Origin: HGM12998 sp900756495
GTDB lineage: Bacteria > Bacillota > Clostridia > Oscillospirales > Oscillospiraceae
Assembly: GCA_958477305.1 (NCBI GenBank)
Contig: CAUEFI010000005.1
Coordinates: forward strand, 111,398-175,397
Direction of reading: 5' to 3'
Length of the DNA: 64,000 nucleotides
The notes beneath the pieces were generated by a model. That model ran no database searches. It saw nothing but the letters and a program-made list of their open reading frames with translations, and was not told where the DNA came from. Position 1 is the stretch's first letter. Every line of letters begins with the position of its first letter. A program made the translations under genes and the position numbers. This document shows positions 50,760 through 60,131 of this stretch, one piece after another.

Positions 50760-52382
50760 ATGGATCATATACATATAAGCAGAGATTTTCCGATCTATAA
50801 GAAGGTCGAGGTGCTTGTCGTCGGCGGAGGACCCGGAGGAGTGGCCGCAGCATTTGCAGCGGCCAAAAACGGAGCCCAAACTATGATCGTAGAGCGGACA
50901 GAATTCCTCGGCGGGAATATGGGGCAGGGGCTTGTCATGAGCGTGCATGGCTACCGCTCCGACCAGGACTATATGGCCAAGAAGCTCCCTTGTTCCGACT
51001 GGTCAAATCCCCTAGTGGTGAAGACGCCGGTCACAATGGAGATATACAACCGTATCCTGGCGGGGGGCGGGACTGCGTTCCCTGAGCGCCGCAACGATCC
51101 CAGCCTGCGCGAAAATGTAGACGAAGAAGTCGTTGTCTATGTTCTTGACCAGATGGCCAAGGAATTAGGGATAGAAGTACTTTTTGATACCGTCGCCTTC
51201 GACGCTGTCATGGAGGGCGACAAGATTGTGGGCGTTGTGATCGCCAACAAATCCGGGCCGCAGGTTATCCTGGCCGACGTTATTATCGACTGCAGCGCCG
51301 ATGCGGATATCGCGGCAAGAGCGGGTGCCGAGTATATGTTTGGGGACGAGGAGCTCGGGCGTCCCCATGGAATATCCCTGCTGTTTGAGATGGGCGGCAT
51401 AGACTTTGAGCGGTTCTTTAGTTACCTGAAAAACCGCCCTGTTCCTACCCCTGAAGAGAAGGCGGCGCTGAAGCAGGATATTATTAAATATACCAACGGC
51501 GGCGTCAAGTCTCCAGACGCAGTGTTTTTCATGGGCGGTCAGAAGGGAGAGAGCCACAGCACTGACGGACAAATGCATATGGAGGGCAAGCACCTTACCT
51601 GGGAGGAGCAGGAGCAGGCGTACAAGGAAGGAAAGTTCCTCTCTTTGAGACCCTGTGTTGACGCTGAGTGGATAGAGTATCTAAAGGAGCATCCGGAAAC
51701 GCCGTTTATGCCTAATACGCTGGCTCCGGAGCCCATGTATCCGTGGCCCCCGGCCTTTACTTGGTATGGTATTGTTAGAAACGGCAAGGTCCGCTATGAC
51801 CAGGCGGTTTCCGGCGTGCATGAGTGCTTCGTCGATCCTACCAATGCCGCTGAACTGAGCAAGGCACTGATTACCTGCCGTGAAATTAATCAGGCGTACA
51901 TCAACTTTTTCCGGGAGAAAATCCCTGGATTTGAAAATGCTTACATTTACAAGACTGGCAACTACGGCGGGCGTGAAAGCCGTCAGATCATCGGCGAATA
52001 TGTACTGACCCTGCAGGATTTGGCAGACGGAACCTGGTTTGACGATACCATTGCAGTTCTCTGGCGAGCCAACAACCTTCATCTCCTGACCGGGCAGAAG
52101 GGACAGAGGATGTGGTTTGTGCCTCAGCGGAAGTTTACTGTGCCGTATAGATGTCTTGTCCCCAAGACGGTTGATAACCTGCTCATAGGCGGGCGCCCGA
52201 TCTCCAAGGTACACGCCGTGAGATGCTCCTCTATGGTGCCCTGTATGCAATATGGCGAGGCGTGCGGAGCTGCTGCGGCCGTCTGCATTAAAAACGGAAC
52301 CAATCCCCGCAATGTAAATGTATATGAGGTACAAACCATTCTTGGCCTCCAGGATGGCAAGGATAATAACAGGTTAGACTGA
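50760..52382 (+). CDS. FAD-dependent oxidoreductase (FAD_oxidored family), copy 2
   Basis: A 540-residue flavoprotein paralogous to the protein at 37045. It shares VEVLVVGGGPGGVAAAFAAA (residues 16-35), ENVDEEVVVYVLDQMAKE, VVIANKSGPQVI, IDCSADADIAARAG, VHECFVDPTNAAE and PKTVDNLLIGGRPISK. Main differences are an insertion in GGGTAFPERRNDP and in the region before TYKTGN. It sits directly after the importer. Two related flavoenzymes in one cluster suggest two oxidations of similar substrates or a heteromeric enzyme. Confidence 0.88.
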   Translation: MDHIHISRDFPIYKKVEVLVVGGGPGGVAAAFAAAKNGAQTMIVERTEFLGGNMGQGLVMSVHGYRSDQDYMAKKLPCSDWSNPLVVKTPVTMEIYNRILAGGGTAFPERRNDPSLRENVDEEVVVYVLDQMAKELGIEVLFDTVAFDAVMEGDKIVGVVIANKSGPQVILADVIIDCSADADIAARAGAEYMFGDEELGRPHGISLLFEMGGIDFERFFSYLKNRPVPTPEEKAALKQDIIKYTNGGVKSPDAVFFMGGQKGESHSTDGQMHMEGKHLTWEEQEQAYKEGKFLSLRPCVDAEWIEYLKEHPETPFMPNTLAPEPMYPWPPAFTWYGIVRNGKVRYDQAVSGVHECFVDPTNAAELSKALITCREINQAYINFFREKIPGFENAYIYKTGNYGGRESRQIIGEYVLTLQDLADGTWFDDTIAVLWRANNLHLLTGQKGQRMWFVPQRKFTVPYRCLVPKTVDNLLIGGRPISKVHAVRCSSMVPCMQYGEACGAAAAVCIKNGTNPRNVNVYEVQTILGLQDGKDNNRLD

Positions 52383-52459
52383 GGCAGGACGCCGGGAAAG
52401 ACACAGGAGAAAACAGGCGGTGCAATGCTTGTCTTCTGTTTGACGATAAGAATAAAATG

Positions 52460-52503
52460 CTTAATCAGAGGAAGACGTATACCGCTTCCTCTGATTAAGT
52501 TTC
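52460..52503 (+). terminator. Terminator after the second FAD oxidoreductase
   Basis: A perfect 15-bp stem (52460-52474 with 52485-52499) with a short T tail. It likely ends the main cluster transcript; MATE and the genes beyond would then need their own start. Confidence 0.78.
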
Positions 52504-52608
52504 ATCAAAAATCAAAAGACTTAAAAGAGAGGAAAAATACCAGTCCAGTATGTTTAAACGTACCCGGGCTTTCTCCCGGCTGTGATAAATCAATATGGGG
52601 GTGGGGCA

Positions 52609-54000
52609 GTGGGCAGAGGCGGCAAAGCGACTACCGACCTGACGGAAGGTCCAGTTTTCAAAATATTGCTGACATTTTCTCTTCCGATTATTGCTTCGAA
52701 TATTTTACATACAGGATACAACCTCGTAGATATGGCTATCGTAGGCCGCTATCTTGGCAGTGTGGGTCTTTCTGCGGTATCTGTAGTCAGCGATATCCTG
52801 AACGTGATACTGCTGGCAAGCAACGGTATGAGCAACGCCGCACAGGTTGTGATTGCACAGTATACAGGGGCAAGAGACAGAACGGCTGTAAACAAGAGCG
52901 CCGGCACGATATTCAGTGTTGTAATGCTCTTTTCTCTTGTCGTTACGGTACTTATGATTGGATTTCATGTCCCAATATTGAAGATGATGAATGTGCCGGA
53001 GGAGGCATGGAATAATGCCGTATATTATTCCATTACCTGTTATCTGGGGATCATATTTACGTTTGGCTATGGCGTTCTGGCCGCCCTGCTGAGAGGTATG
53101 GGGGATTCCAGGCACTCTCTGTTGTTTATCACGGTGGCGTCAGTCCTCAATATCATACTGGATCTCCTGTTTGTCGGGGCCTGGGGGATGGGAACCTTTG
53201 GCGCCGCCTTAGCCACTGTGATAGGACAGGGGGTCAGCTTTATCTGGTCGCTGGGGTATCTCTACAGGCACCGCGACCGGTTTGGCCTTGATATTACCTT
53301 GGGCATGTTCCGGATTGATAGAGAGATTTTTAAGATATATATGCGGCTTGCTATCCCTATGTGTTTACAGCGGGTATTTGTACAAGTGGCAAATCTCTAT
53401 GTCAATTCCTACATCTATGCTTATGGCGTCACGGTTTCTGCAGTTACGGGAATCGGGAGTAAGCTTGGGACCCTGAGTCAAGTGTTCAGTTCGGGCATGC
53501 TGCATGGAGGGGCGGCAATGGTAGGGCAGAACATAAGCGCAGGAAAACAAGACAGAGTGAAAAGAGTCATATACATCAATATGGCATTTGGCCTGACAGT
53601 CTGGGCGGCTGTTTCGATTCTGACTGCGCTGTTTAGAGTGCAGCTGTTTGGGTTGTTTACAGACGACGTTCTGGTCTTGGAGATGTCTAAGGTATACCTG
53701 CCCGCCCTGATTCTGCGGTATCTGATGTTCTGTACGCGCTGTCCATTTATGGCGCTGATAAATGGAATAGGCAATCCCAAATTTAATTATATTCTTGGCA
53801 TCTTGGACGGCCTGGTGTTCCGTGTGGGCTGCGCGCTCCTCTTGGGATTGGCGCTGCACATGGGCATATCCGGGTTCTGGTACGGCAATGCACTGGGCGG
53901 ATTTGCTCCCCTGTTTGTCGGCGGGGTCTATTTCTTTACGGGAAAATGGAAAAGTGAGACACTGATTTCAGAGAGAAAAAGTGAAAAAAGTAGGAGATAA
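52609..54000 (+). CDS. MATE-family efflux transporter
   Basis: About 463 residues and 12 hydrophobic segments. MATE features: the N-terminal TLTxSLPII-like FKILLTFSLPIIASNILHTGYNLVDMAIVGRY and the repeat half starting IYMRLAIPMCLQRVF (about 238). It exports cationic or other small molecules with Na+ or H+; in this context it may remove an intermediate or by-product. GTG 52609 follows GGGGGTGGGG; GTG 52582 would add nine residues. Confidence 0.87.
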   Translation: MGRGGKATTDLTEGPVFKILLTFSLPIIASNILHTGYNLVDMAIVGRYLGSVGLSAVSVVSDILNVILLASNGMSNAAQVVIAQYTGARDRTAVNKSAGTIFSVVMLFSLVVTVLMIGFHVPILKMMNVPEEAWNNAVYYSITCYLGIIFTFGYGVLAALLRGMGDSRHSLLFITVASVLNIILDLLFVGAWGMGTFGAALATVIGQGVSFIWSLGYLYRHRDRFGLDITLGMFRIDREIFKIYMRLAIPMCLQRVFVQVANLYVNSYIYAYGVTVSAVTGIGSKLGTLSQVFSSGMLHGGAAMVGQNISAGKQDRVKRVIYINMAFGLTVWAAVSILTALFRVQLFGLFTDDVLVLEMSKVYLPALILRYLMFCTRCPFMALINGIGNPKFNYILGILDGLVFRVGCALLLGLALHMGISGFWYGNALGGFAPLFVGGVYFFTGKWKSETLISERKSEKSRR

Positions 54001-54013
54001 ATGCGGTGGTGAG

Positions 54014-55087
54014 ATGATGGGACAAAAGTCGATGGATCAGCCAGTCTATATCCGGGGAGTCAAAATAGAAAACCGCATCGGGTTAGCGCCGCTGGGAATC
54101 ACGGTGTACAGTGAGAATGGCCTTATGACAGATGACAGTGTTGCGTTTTATCAGGCTGTCGCCAGAGGAGGTACTGCGCTGTTAATACAGGGCTGTGCGA
54201 TAGTTGCCGCCGATGCAAGAAGTCATTCGCTGCAGCTGGGGATTTGGAGCGACGAGCATATCAGCGGACTTCGCCGCCTTGTAGACGCTGTACATGCCGA
54301 AGGAAAAACAGTAATCGCGCAGCTTCAGCATGGCGGTGTGCGCAGCTGTGTCGAAGAACCGTTGGGCCCGTCGAAGATTACCATTGAGATAGACGGAGTT
54401 CAAAAGGCCAGCAGGGAAATGACCACGGATGAAATTAAGAGCTCACAGCAGCAATACCTGGATGCCGCGCTTCGCGCCGTAAAAGCGGGATATGACGGAG
54501 TAGAACTGCATGCCTCTCACGGCTGGTTGATTAGTACGTTTCTTTCACCGGTTACCAACCATCGCACAGACGAATATGGAAGGGACCCTCTGCGGTACCT
54601 TCGAGAGGTGTTTCAGCGCATACGCGGAGCGGTTCCGGAAAATTTTATTGTCGGTGTGCGTATGAGCGGCTATGTTCCGGATCTCAAGACGGGGCTGGAA
54701 CAGGCGCGGCAGATAGATGCTATGGGTGTGGATTACATCAGTGTTTCGGTAAATTATAAGGTCAAGTGGCTGAAACAGGACGACACCGTACCAGAGGGTT
54801 ATCCTTTTGATCCGATGATATACGCCGCACAGGAGATTAAAAAGCTGGTCCACGTCCCTGTATTTGCAGCAAAAGGGATTCGTACGGGAGAGATCGCCAA
54901 CAAGGTGCTTGCTTGTACCGATGTGGATATGGTATTGGTAGGCAGGGGACATCTGTGTGATACCCAATGGGCCAACAAGGCCCTTGCCGGTGAGCAGCCA
55001 AACAGATGCCGGGAGTGCAGGGGGGAGTGCAGGTGGCGCCTAGGCACCAGACTGTGCGCAGCGCTGGCGAAAAAAGAATGGAATTAA
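54014..55087 (+). CDS. Old Yellow Enzyme family NADH:flavin oxidoreductase with C-terminal Cys cluster
   Basis: About 357 residues with the FMN beta-barrel: RIGLAPLGITVYSENG (about 22-37), AQLQHGG (about 100), the catalytic ELHASHGWLISTFLSP (about 165) and GRGHLCD (about 315). The tail has Cys-x2-Cys-x3-Cys-x8-Cys (NRCRECRGEC...), like the [4Fe-4S] site of 2,4-dienoyl-CoA reductase but with shorter final spacing, and the large C-terminal NAD/FAD domains are missing. It probably reduces an activated C=C bond. The start is ATG 54014 or 54017; the MATE stop is within 20 bases, so the two are co-transcribed. Confidence 0.88.
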   Translation: MMGQKSMDQPVYIRGVKIENRIGLAPLGITVYSENGLMTDDSVAFYQAVARGGTALLIQGCAIVAADARSHSLQLGIWSDEHISGLRRLVDAVHAEGKTVIAQLQHGGVRSCVEEPLGPSKITIEIDGVQKASREMTTDEIKSSQQQYLDAALRAVKAGYDGVELHASHGWLISTFLSPVTNHRTDEYGRDPLRYLREVFQRIRGAVPENFIVGVRMSGYVPDLKTGLEQARQIDAMGVDYISVSVNYKVKWLKQDDTVPEGYPFDPMIYAAQEIKKLVHVPVFAAKGIRTGEIANKVLACTDVDMVLVGRGHLCDTQWANKALAGEQPNRCRECRGECRWRLGTRLCAALAKKEWN

Positions 55088-55123
55088 AAGGCTTGAAAAT
55101 GAATGGCGTGTGAGGTGAAGAGC

Positions 55124-56080
55124 GTGAGAAAAGTCGTGTACCTCGTCAACGACAAGGCGAGAATGGTTCAGGAAGAACTCCTTGAGCGGGGATTTGAGGT
55201 TCTGGTTGGTAATGGAGAATTCTATAACGAGGAGTATTTAAAACGTTGTTGGGCACTGATGCCGGGCAGAGGTTATGTTACAAAAGAAACGCTTGATAAA
55301 GCGCCTAATTTGAAGTTCATCTGTAAACAGGGAGTGGGACTGGATCGTATTGATGTCGAAGCTTGCAGTGAGCGAGGAATCACTGTTGCCAATACGCCCG
55401 ATTCTAACGCTATCTCTGTAGCCGAACACACCATGGCACTCATGCTTGCCTGTGCAAAGCAACTGTATCCGCTCTCTCTGCACATTCGCGGCGAAGCGCT
55501 GGACAATAGCTGCACAGATCGGTTTAAAGCGTCCGAATTACATGCAAAAACACTTGCCATAATCGGTTTCGGGAGCATCGGGTCAAAGGTTGCGAAGATG
55601 GCCCGCGCTTTTGACATGCATATCATTGCGTATGTAAGGCAGATTGCCAAATACCGGGACAAAAGCGATATTGAGTTTACAGACTGCCTTGAAAAGGCGC
55701 TCTCCGGGGCAGACGTTATTTCTCTGCATGTATCTGGAACGAAGGAAAACCGCTATCTGATAGGCAAACGGGAATTGGCACTGATGAAGCGCAGTGCAAT
55801 TGTAATCAATACCACCAGAGGATTTGTCATTGATGAGGATGCGCTCTATGAAGCGCTAGTCAATCACCGGATTGCCGGTGCGGGATTGGATGTGTTTGAA
55901 CGGGAGCCGCTGACTGCGGGAAATCGGCTTTTGAAGCTGGAGAATGTAGTGGCTACCCCCCACAGTGCTGCAAATACGCCGGAGTCAAATCGAAGGGCAC
56001 ATCTGCAATGTGTCCGTATCATCCAGGCATTTGCAGAGACAGAGAATGCTTTAGGGGCGTCTGCTGAAGCATTCTCATAA
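55124..56080 (+). CDS. D-isomer-specific 2-hydroxyacid dehydrogenase, copy 2
   Basis: About 318 residues of the phosphoglycerate-dehydrogenase-like family. It has the Rossmann loop AIIGFGSIGSKVA (about 146-158), catalytic Arg in NTTRGFVID, Glu in LDVFEREPL and His in ATPHSAANT. It differs from copy 1 in the loop after the Rossmann motif (AYVRQIAK, no Asp), which would fit NADP or relaxed cofactor use. GTG 55124 lies six bases after GAGGTG; ATG 55103 is the alternative. It probably oxidises or reduces a 2-hydroxyacid of the cluster. Confidence 0.88.
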   Translation: MRKVVYLVNDKARMVQEELLERGFEVLVGNGEFYNEEYLKRCWALMPGRGYVTKETLDKAPNLKFICKQGVGLDRIDVEACSERGITVANTPDSNAISVAEHTMALMLACAKQLYPLSLHIRGEALDNSCTDRFKASELHAKTLAIIGFGSIGSKVAKMARAFDMHIIAYVRQIAKYRDKSDIEFTDCLEKALSGADVISLHVSGTKENRYLIGKRELALMKRSAIVINTTRGFVIDEDALYEALVNHRIAGAGLDVFEREPLTAGNRLLKLENVVATPHSAANTPESNRRAHLQCVRIIQAFAETENALGASAEAFS

Positions 56081-56113
56081 ATGTTAATAATCGGCGTTCC
56101 GCTTCTGATCGAT

Positions 56114-56163
56114 AAAGGGATATGGACCAACTCACTGTTATGGGGTGGTCCATATCCCTTTTT
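56114..56163 (+). terminator. Terminator at the end of the large cluster
   Basis: A perfect 16-bp stem (56114-56129 with 56146-56161) and a T run, after the second dehydrogenase. No gene is seen in the rest of the gap to the LysR stop at 56336. Confidence 0.88.
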
Positions 56164-56335
56164 GCAGGTGTGCGCCGCAGCGCGGTCTATGGTCTGAAGC
56201 ACTGCAACGCAGGGAGAGCCGTGATAGGGCATGATAAAGGACGTGCCGACACTGCTGTACACCCGGCGCTGAAAGGGCGCGCAGGGTAAATTGTAACTCC
56301 TTCCATTATGCCGGAAGCACAATCAGCTCAGAGAG

Positions 56336-57256
56336 CTAGGTGCCGTCAGGAGCCTGGATTTTGTGAGCGTTCTGTTCCATAAAGCCTGTGGCAGAGCGGA
56401 TGAAATTGATGCTGGCAATAGAGCGGCGGCCGCGGCGTATGGCAATCGCCAGGGGAAATTTTGGGTGCTCCTCCAGGGAGACAATCTGGATATCGGTGTC
56501 GCGTACCAGCAGGCTGGCCATTCCGCGCATCATTAGGGAGATGGCAAGACCCTTCTGTACAAAATCTACAATCGCGCCGGGATTTTGACACAGGACACTC
56601 ATGTTGTCCAGGCGGAGGTCATACCCCATCTTAGCCAGCCCAGAGGTGTACTCTAAGACGCCTGACTTGAGCAGGGCAAAATTCTCTTGCCCCAACTCTG
56701 AGATAGAGACCGCCTTCCGCGCGGCAAAGGGATGGTCTGCACTGCATAGGACAACTAATTCCTCATCCACCAGATGAAACGCTTCATATCCCGCGCCCTC
56801 GGGTAAAAAGTTCGTGCGTATAATGGCCAAATCCACCTCGCCCCGCTCCAGAGTGGAGACGACGTGCTGCATCTCGCCCTCCATAATTTGAAGTACGGTT
56901 TCCGGATGACTGCTGCGGTAGTTGGCCAGCATCTCCGCCATACCATAAAGATGGAAGACCGGGCAGGAGGCAATCCGCAGGACTTCTTTGGTGCGCAGTC
57001 GAAAACGCCTCATCTGAGCCTCTACCCGGTTCTCAAGAAGGACGGCTTCATTAGCCAAGGGGACTAAGGCAGTTCCGGCCTCGGTAAGCTGAATGGCCCT
57101 CGTAGTGCGATAGAAGAGCAGCACATCTAAATCTAACTCCAGACTTTTAATTTTTTTGGACAGAGCGGACTGGGAAATATTCAGCTCCTCAGCGGCCTCT
57201 GAGAAACTCATGGTTTTGACAACGGCGAGAAAATAGCGCAGCGACTCCAGCAGCAT
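56336..57256 (-). CDS. LysR-family transcriptional regulator
   Basis: A 306-residue regulator: an N-terminal winged helix (LRYFLAVVKTMSFSEAAEELNISQSALSKKIKSLE, residues 6-40) and a two-lobed effector domain from about residue 90. It is divergent from the FAD oxidoreductase/TRAP/aconitase X unit. A LysR-type dyad lies between, some 60 bases upstream of that unit's predicted start, so it is the likely activator, with the unit's substrate as inducer. Confidence 0.92.
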   Translation of the reverse strand: MLLESLRYFLAVVKTMSFSEAAEELNISQSALSKKIKSLELDLDVLLFYRTTRAIQLTEAGTALVPLANEAVLLENRVEAQMRRFRLRTKEVLRIASCPVFHLYGMAEMLANYRSSHPETVLQIMEGEMQHVVSTLERGEVDLAIIRTNFLPEGAGYEAFHLVDEELVVLCSADHPFAARKAVSISELGQENFALLKSGVLEYTSGLAKMGYDLRLDNMSVLCQNPGAIVDFVQKGLAISLMMRGMASLLVRDTDIQIVSLEEHPKFPLAIAIRRGRRSIASINFIRSATGFMEQNAHKIQAPDGT

Positions 57257-57331
57257 AGGCGGTCTACTCCATTCCCTAAAAAATACTTCCGCGTTTCGCT
57301 TTTGACCATTTCAGGCTGGACTTTACAGAGT

Positions 57332-57360
57332 ATTATACTAGGACTTGCAGAGGCTTTCAA
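57332..57360 (-). promoter_or_regulatory. Sigma-A promoter of the LysR gene
   Basis: On the minus strand TTGAAA (57355-57360), 17 bases, TATAAT (57332-57337). Confidence 0.7.
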
Positions 57361-57444
57361 GGGCAACAGATGTACAATATTTTAACAGGAACTGGAATTA
57401 AATTGAAAAATATTTTGTGTGATATACACTATAATCACCTCCCA

Positions 57445-57465
57445 TTTATTCCTCATGAGAATAAA
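57445..57465. promoter_or_regulatory. LysR recognition site candidate
   Basis: Perfect 7-bp arms TTTATTC and GAATAAA with a 7-base centre. The inner part fits the T-N11-A rule for LysR sites. It lies roughly 53-73 bases before the predicted start of the divergent unit, the usual activating position. Confidence 0.6.
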
Positions 57466-57482
57466 TAGGGGGCGATTTAGAA

Positions 57483-57511
57483 TTGACAATAAAACCTCAA
57501 TTTCATATATT
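57483..57511 (+). promoter_or_regulatory. Promoter of the FAD/TRAP/aconitase X unit
   Basis: TTGACA (57483-57488), 17 bases, TATATT (57506-57511), 57 bases before the first start codon. Confidence 0.7.
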
Positions 57512-57568
57512 ACAGGTGAAAACAGCGGACTGCTTGAGAGAGGATCAGCAGTACGGAAGGAGATTAAC

Positions 57569-58858
57569 ATGGTACCTGTTCGCGAGAGCCATATTGACGT
57601 CCTGGTGGCTGGCGGAGGGACTGCCGGCGTATGTGCGGCTATTTCGGCGGCCATGTGTGGGGCACAGGTCCGGGTCATTGAACAGAATGGCTTTTTTGGC
57701 GGAACCCTGGTCTCCGGAATCGTGGGAGGATTCTGTGGGATTTTTGAGCGGCGATTACCCCATAGGGAACCGGATTTGACGGTAGGAGGCGTAGGCCTGG
57801 CTATTATGGACCGGGTAGAGGCTCTGGGTGGACGATCTGCTCTTTGCCACTCTCCGCTTTTCGATACTTATCGTTATGACAGCTGTATCCTTCCCCTGGT
57901 TTTAGATGAACTGGTGCTGCAGTACGGGGTGCTTCCAACCCTGCACACCACCATTATTGACGCTGGCGGAGCGGCAGGCCGTGTGGACTGGGTAGAGACG
58001 GCCTCCAAGTCTGGGAGGGAGCGGATTTTTCCACGCTTTGTCATAGATGCCACCGGAGATGCCGACTTGGTTTTTATGACGGGGGGAGCATACCGCAAAA
58101 ACGCTGCCGAACTTCAGCCTGCTTCCTTTAATTTCCGCATGAGCGGGGTGGACGAGAGCAGAGGGGGAGTCCCCTCTATGGCTCAGTTGGGCGGAGTGGT
58201 CCGGGCGGCCGTGGAGGCGGGGGAGAAGGTCCCCTTCACACGAGCGGATCCCATGATCCTGAATGGGCCCAATTGGTCTGACGTAGTATGTGGGTTCTCA
58301 CGCATTACCGTGGATGCCACCGACACCGACGATTTGACCCGGGCGGAGCTGGAGGGGCGAAGGCAGGTGCTCCCCACGGCTGACTGGCTGCGAAAGCACA
58401 TTCCGGCTTTTAGAGATGCGAGGATCAGCGGCTTGCCATCCCATATCGGCGTTCGGGAAACCAGAGTGATCTGTGGGGAGGAAACGCTCACCCGCTCAGA
58501 TGTGCTTTCCGCCAGGAAGCGCCCGGACGGCGTCGGACGGTGCGCTTGGCCCATTGAACGCCACATCGCCGGAAAGCCCCAGGCCGAGCTGGTTCCAATG
58601 GAGGAGGGGACCTATTACGACCTCCCGTTTGGAATGATGGTCCCCCAGGGCTACCAGAACTTGCTGGTAGCCGGCCGGGCCTCAAGCGCAGACCGGGGGG
58701 CAAATGCCTCTGCGCGGGTATTTGGCCCCTGCTCCATTCTGGGACAGGCCGCCGGGACCGCGGCGGCCCTCTGCCTGGAGCAATCGCTGCAGGACGTGCG
58801 GCGGCTGAACATGGAGGACCTTAGAGCGCTTTTAGCGGCAAAGGGAGCTAAAATTTAG
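57569..58858 (+). CDS. FAD-dependent oxidoreductase (FAD_oxidored family), copy 3
   Basis: A flavoprotein of about 429 residues. It has the FAD loop IDVLVAGGGTAGVCAAISAA (residues 9-28), QNGFFGGTLVSG, VIDATGDADLVFMTGG (about 160) and GYQNLLVAGRASSADRGANAS with PCSILGQAAGTAAALC near the end. It is more distant from copies 1 and 2 than they are from each other, and shorter by about 110 residues. ATG 57569 has AAGGAG upstream. It is the first gene of a TRAP/aconitase X unit and probably oxidises the imported acid or an early product. Confidence 0.86.
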   Translation: MVPVRESHIDVLVAGGGTAGVCAAISAAMCGAQVRVIEQNGFFGGTLVSGIVGGFCGIFERRLPHREPDLTVGGVGLAIMDRVEALGGRSALCHSPLFDTYRYDSCILPLVLDELVLQYGVLPTLHTTIIDAGGAAGRVDWVETASKSGRERIFPRFVIDATGDADLVFMTGGAYRKNAAELQPASFNFRMSGVDESRGGVPSMAQLGGVVRAAVEAGEKVPFTRADPMILNGPNWSDVVCGFSRITVDATDTDDLTRAELEGRRQVLPTADWLRKHIPAFRDARISGLPSHIGVRETRVICGEETLTRSDVLSARKRPDGVGRCAWPIERHIAGKPQAELVPMEEGTYYDLPFGMMVPQGYQNLLVAGRASSADRGANASARVFGPCSILGQAAGTAAALCLEQSLQDVRRLNMEDLRALLAAKGAKI

Positions 58859-58931
58859 TCTTGTGACCCGGCGCCTCGGGGCGCTGCAATATATGTCCCA
58901 TCCACCGCAGAATAAATAAGGAGGTACAAAC

Positions 58932-60038
58932 ATGAAGAGGATCTGGAAACATGCCGTCCCCCTGCTCCTGATGCTGGCTATTCTGGCAGTACCCCTGAGC
59001 GCCTGTTCCGGCGGGAGTACCGGAGATGCCACCCCCCCGGACAGCGGCGATTCCGCTGCTGCCAACCAGCCCTCCGCCACCTACAACTGGAACCTGGGCT
59101 GTGTCAACGCTGACCCGTCGGTGGTTCCCGACTTTAACAGCTGGGGCCATGGGGTACAGAAGTTTGTGGACCTGGTAGCCGAATATACCGACGGTCAGAT
59201 CACCATTACCCCGCAATGGAGCAGCGTACTGGGCGGAAACCCCGCCATGTTTGAGCAGATGGAGATGGGGGAACTGGAGCTCTATTACGGCCAGCCCATG
59301 TCCGGGGCTGATATCCGCTTTGGGGCGTGGAATATTCCCTATCTCTTTGACACTTACGAGCAGATCGAGGCGGCTGTAAACCCGGAAAGCGGCGAAATTT
59401 ATGCACTGGCCGACCAGTGGATGGGGGACCACAATGCCAAGCTGTTGAGTATGGCAGTGGGAGGTATCCGCGGCTTTGCCAACTCGAAGCATGAAGTAAT
59501 TACCCCTGAGGACGTGTTGGATCTCAAGGTCCGGGCTTACGAGGATACTGTGGTGCTGGAGTTCTGGAAAGGTCTGGGCACGGCATCCGTACTGGCCATC
59601 CCAGATATCTATTCCTCTCTCCAGACCGGTACTGTAGACGGACTGGAGATGCACCCCACTGAGATCATCAAGAGCAAATACTATGAGGTTACCGACTATT
59701 ACACCGACATTGACTGGCAGTGGGTGAACTCTGGTGTGTTGGTGATTGGCGACCAATTTTGGAATCAGCTTACGCCTGAGCTCCAGGAGGCTGTACAGCG
59801 GGCTGCCACCGAGGCGGCGGAGTACCAGAATCAGCTCCAGAAGGAGGACACAGACCGGGCCTATGAGGTGCTGGAGGAGAACGGACTGCAGGTCACGCTG
59901 CTGACCCCTGAGCAGAAGCAGGCGTGGATCGATTATGGGCGCAGCTTTGACGCAACCTTCAGTGATATGGTGGGCGAGGAGGTTTTTAACCAGATCATGG
60001 ATATCTCGGCCAAAATGAAGGCTGAATATCCCGCCTGA
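58932..60038 (+). CDS. TRAP transporter DctP-type binding lipoprotein
   Basis: A 368-residue solute receptor. The lipobox LSAC at about 22-25 follows a short basic, hydrophobic signal, so it is membrane-tethered. The DctP fold shows GVQKFVDLVAEYTDGQITI (about 75), DLKVRAYED (about 198) with the conserved carboxylate-binding Arg, and YSSLQTGTVDGLEM (about 228). It delivers an organic acid to the DctQ/DctM pair encoded next. GGAGGT precedes the ATG. Confidence 0.93.
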   Translation: MKRIWKHAVPLLLMLAILAVPLSACSGGSTGDATPPDSGDSAAANQPSATYNWNLGCVNADPSVVPDFNSWGHGVQKFVDLVAEYTDGQITITPQWSSVLGGNPAMFEQMEMGELELYYGQPMSGADIRFGAWNIPYLFDTYEQIEAAVNPESGEIYALADQWMGDHNAKLLSMAVGGIRGFANSKHEVITPEDVLDLKVRAYEDTVVLEFWKGLGTASVLAIPDIYSSLQTGTVDGLEMHPTEIIKSKYYEVTDYYTDIDWQWVNSGVLVIGDQFWNQLTPELQEAVQRAATEAAEYQNQLQKEDTDRAYEVLEENGLQVTLLTPEQKQAWIDYGRSFDATFSDMVGEEVFNQIMDISAKMKAEYPA

Positions 60039-60131
60039 TGTCCCGACTGGGCGGAAAGGCCGCAAGGACCTCCTGCCCCGGAACTGTCAGAGGCTATTCC
60101 CAGGGATAAAGGGATGAAGGAGGAAGCTCCC

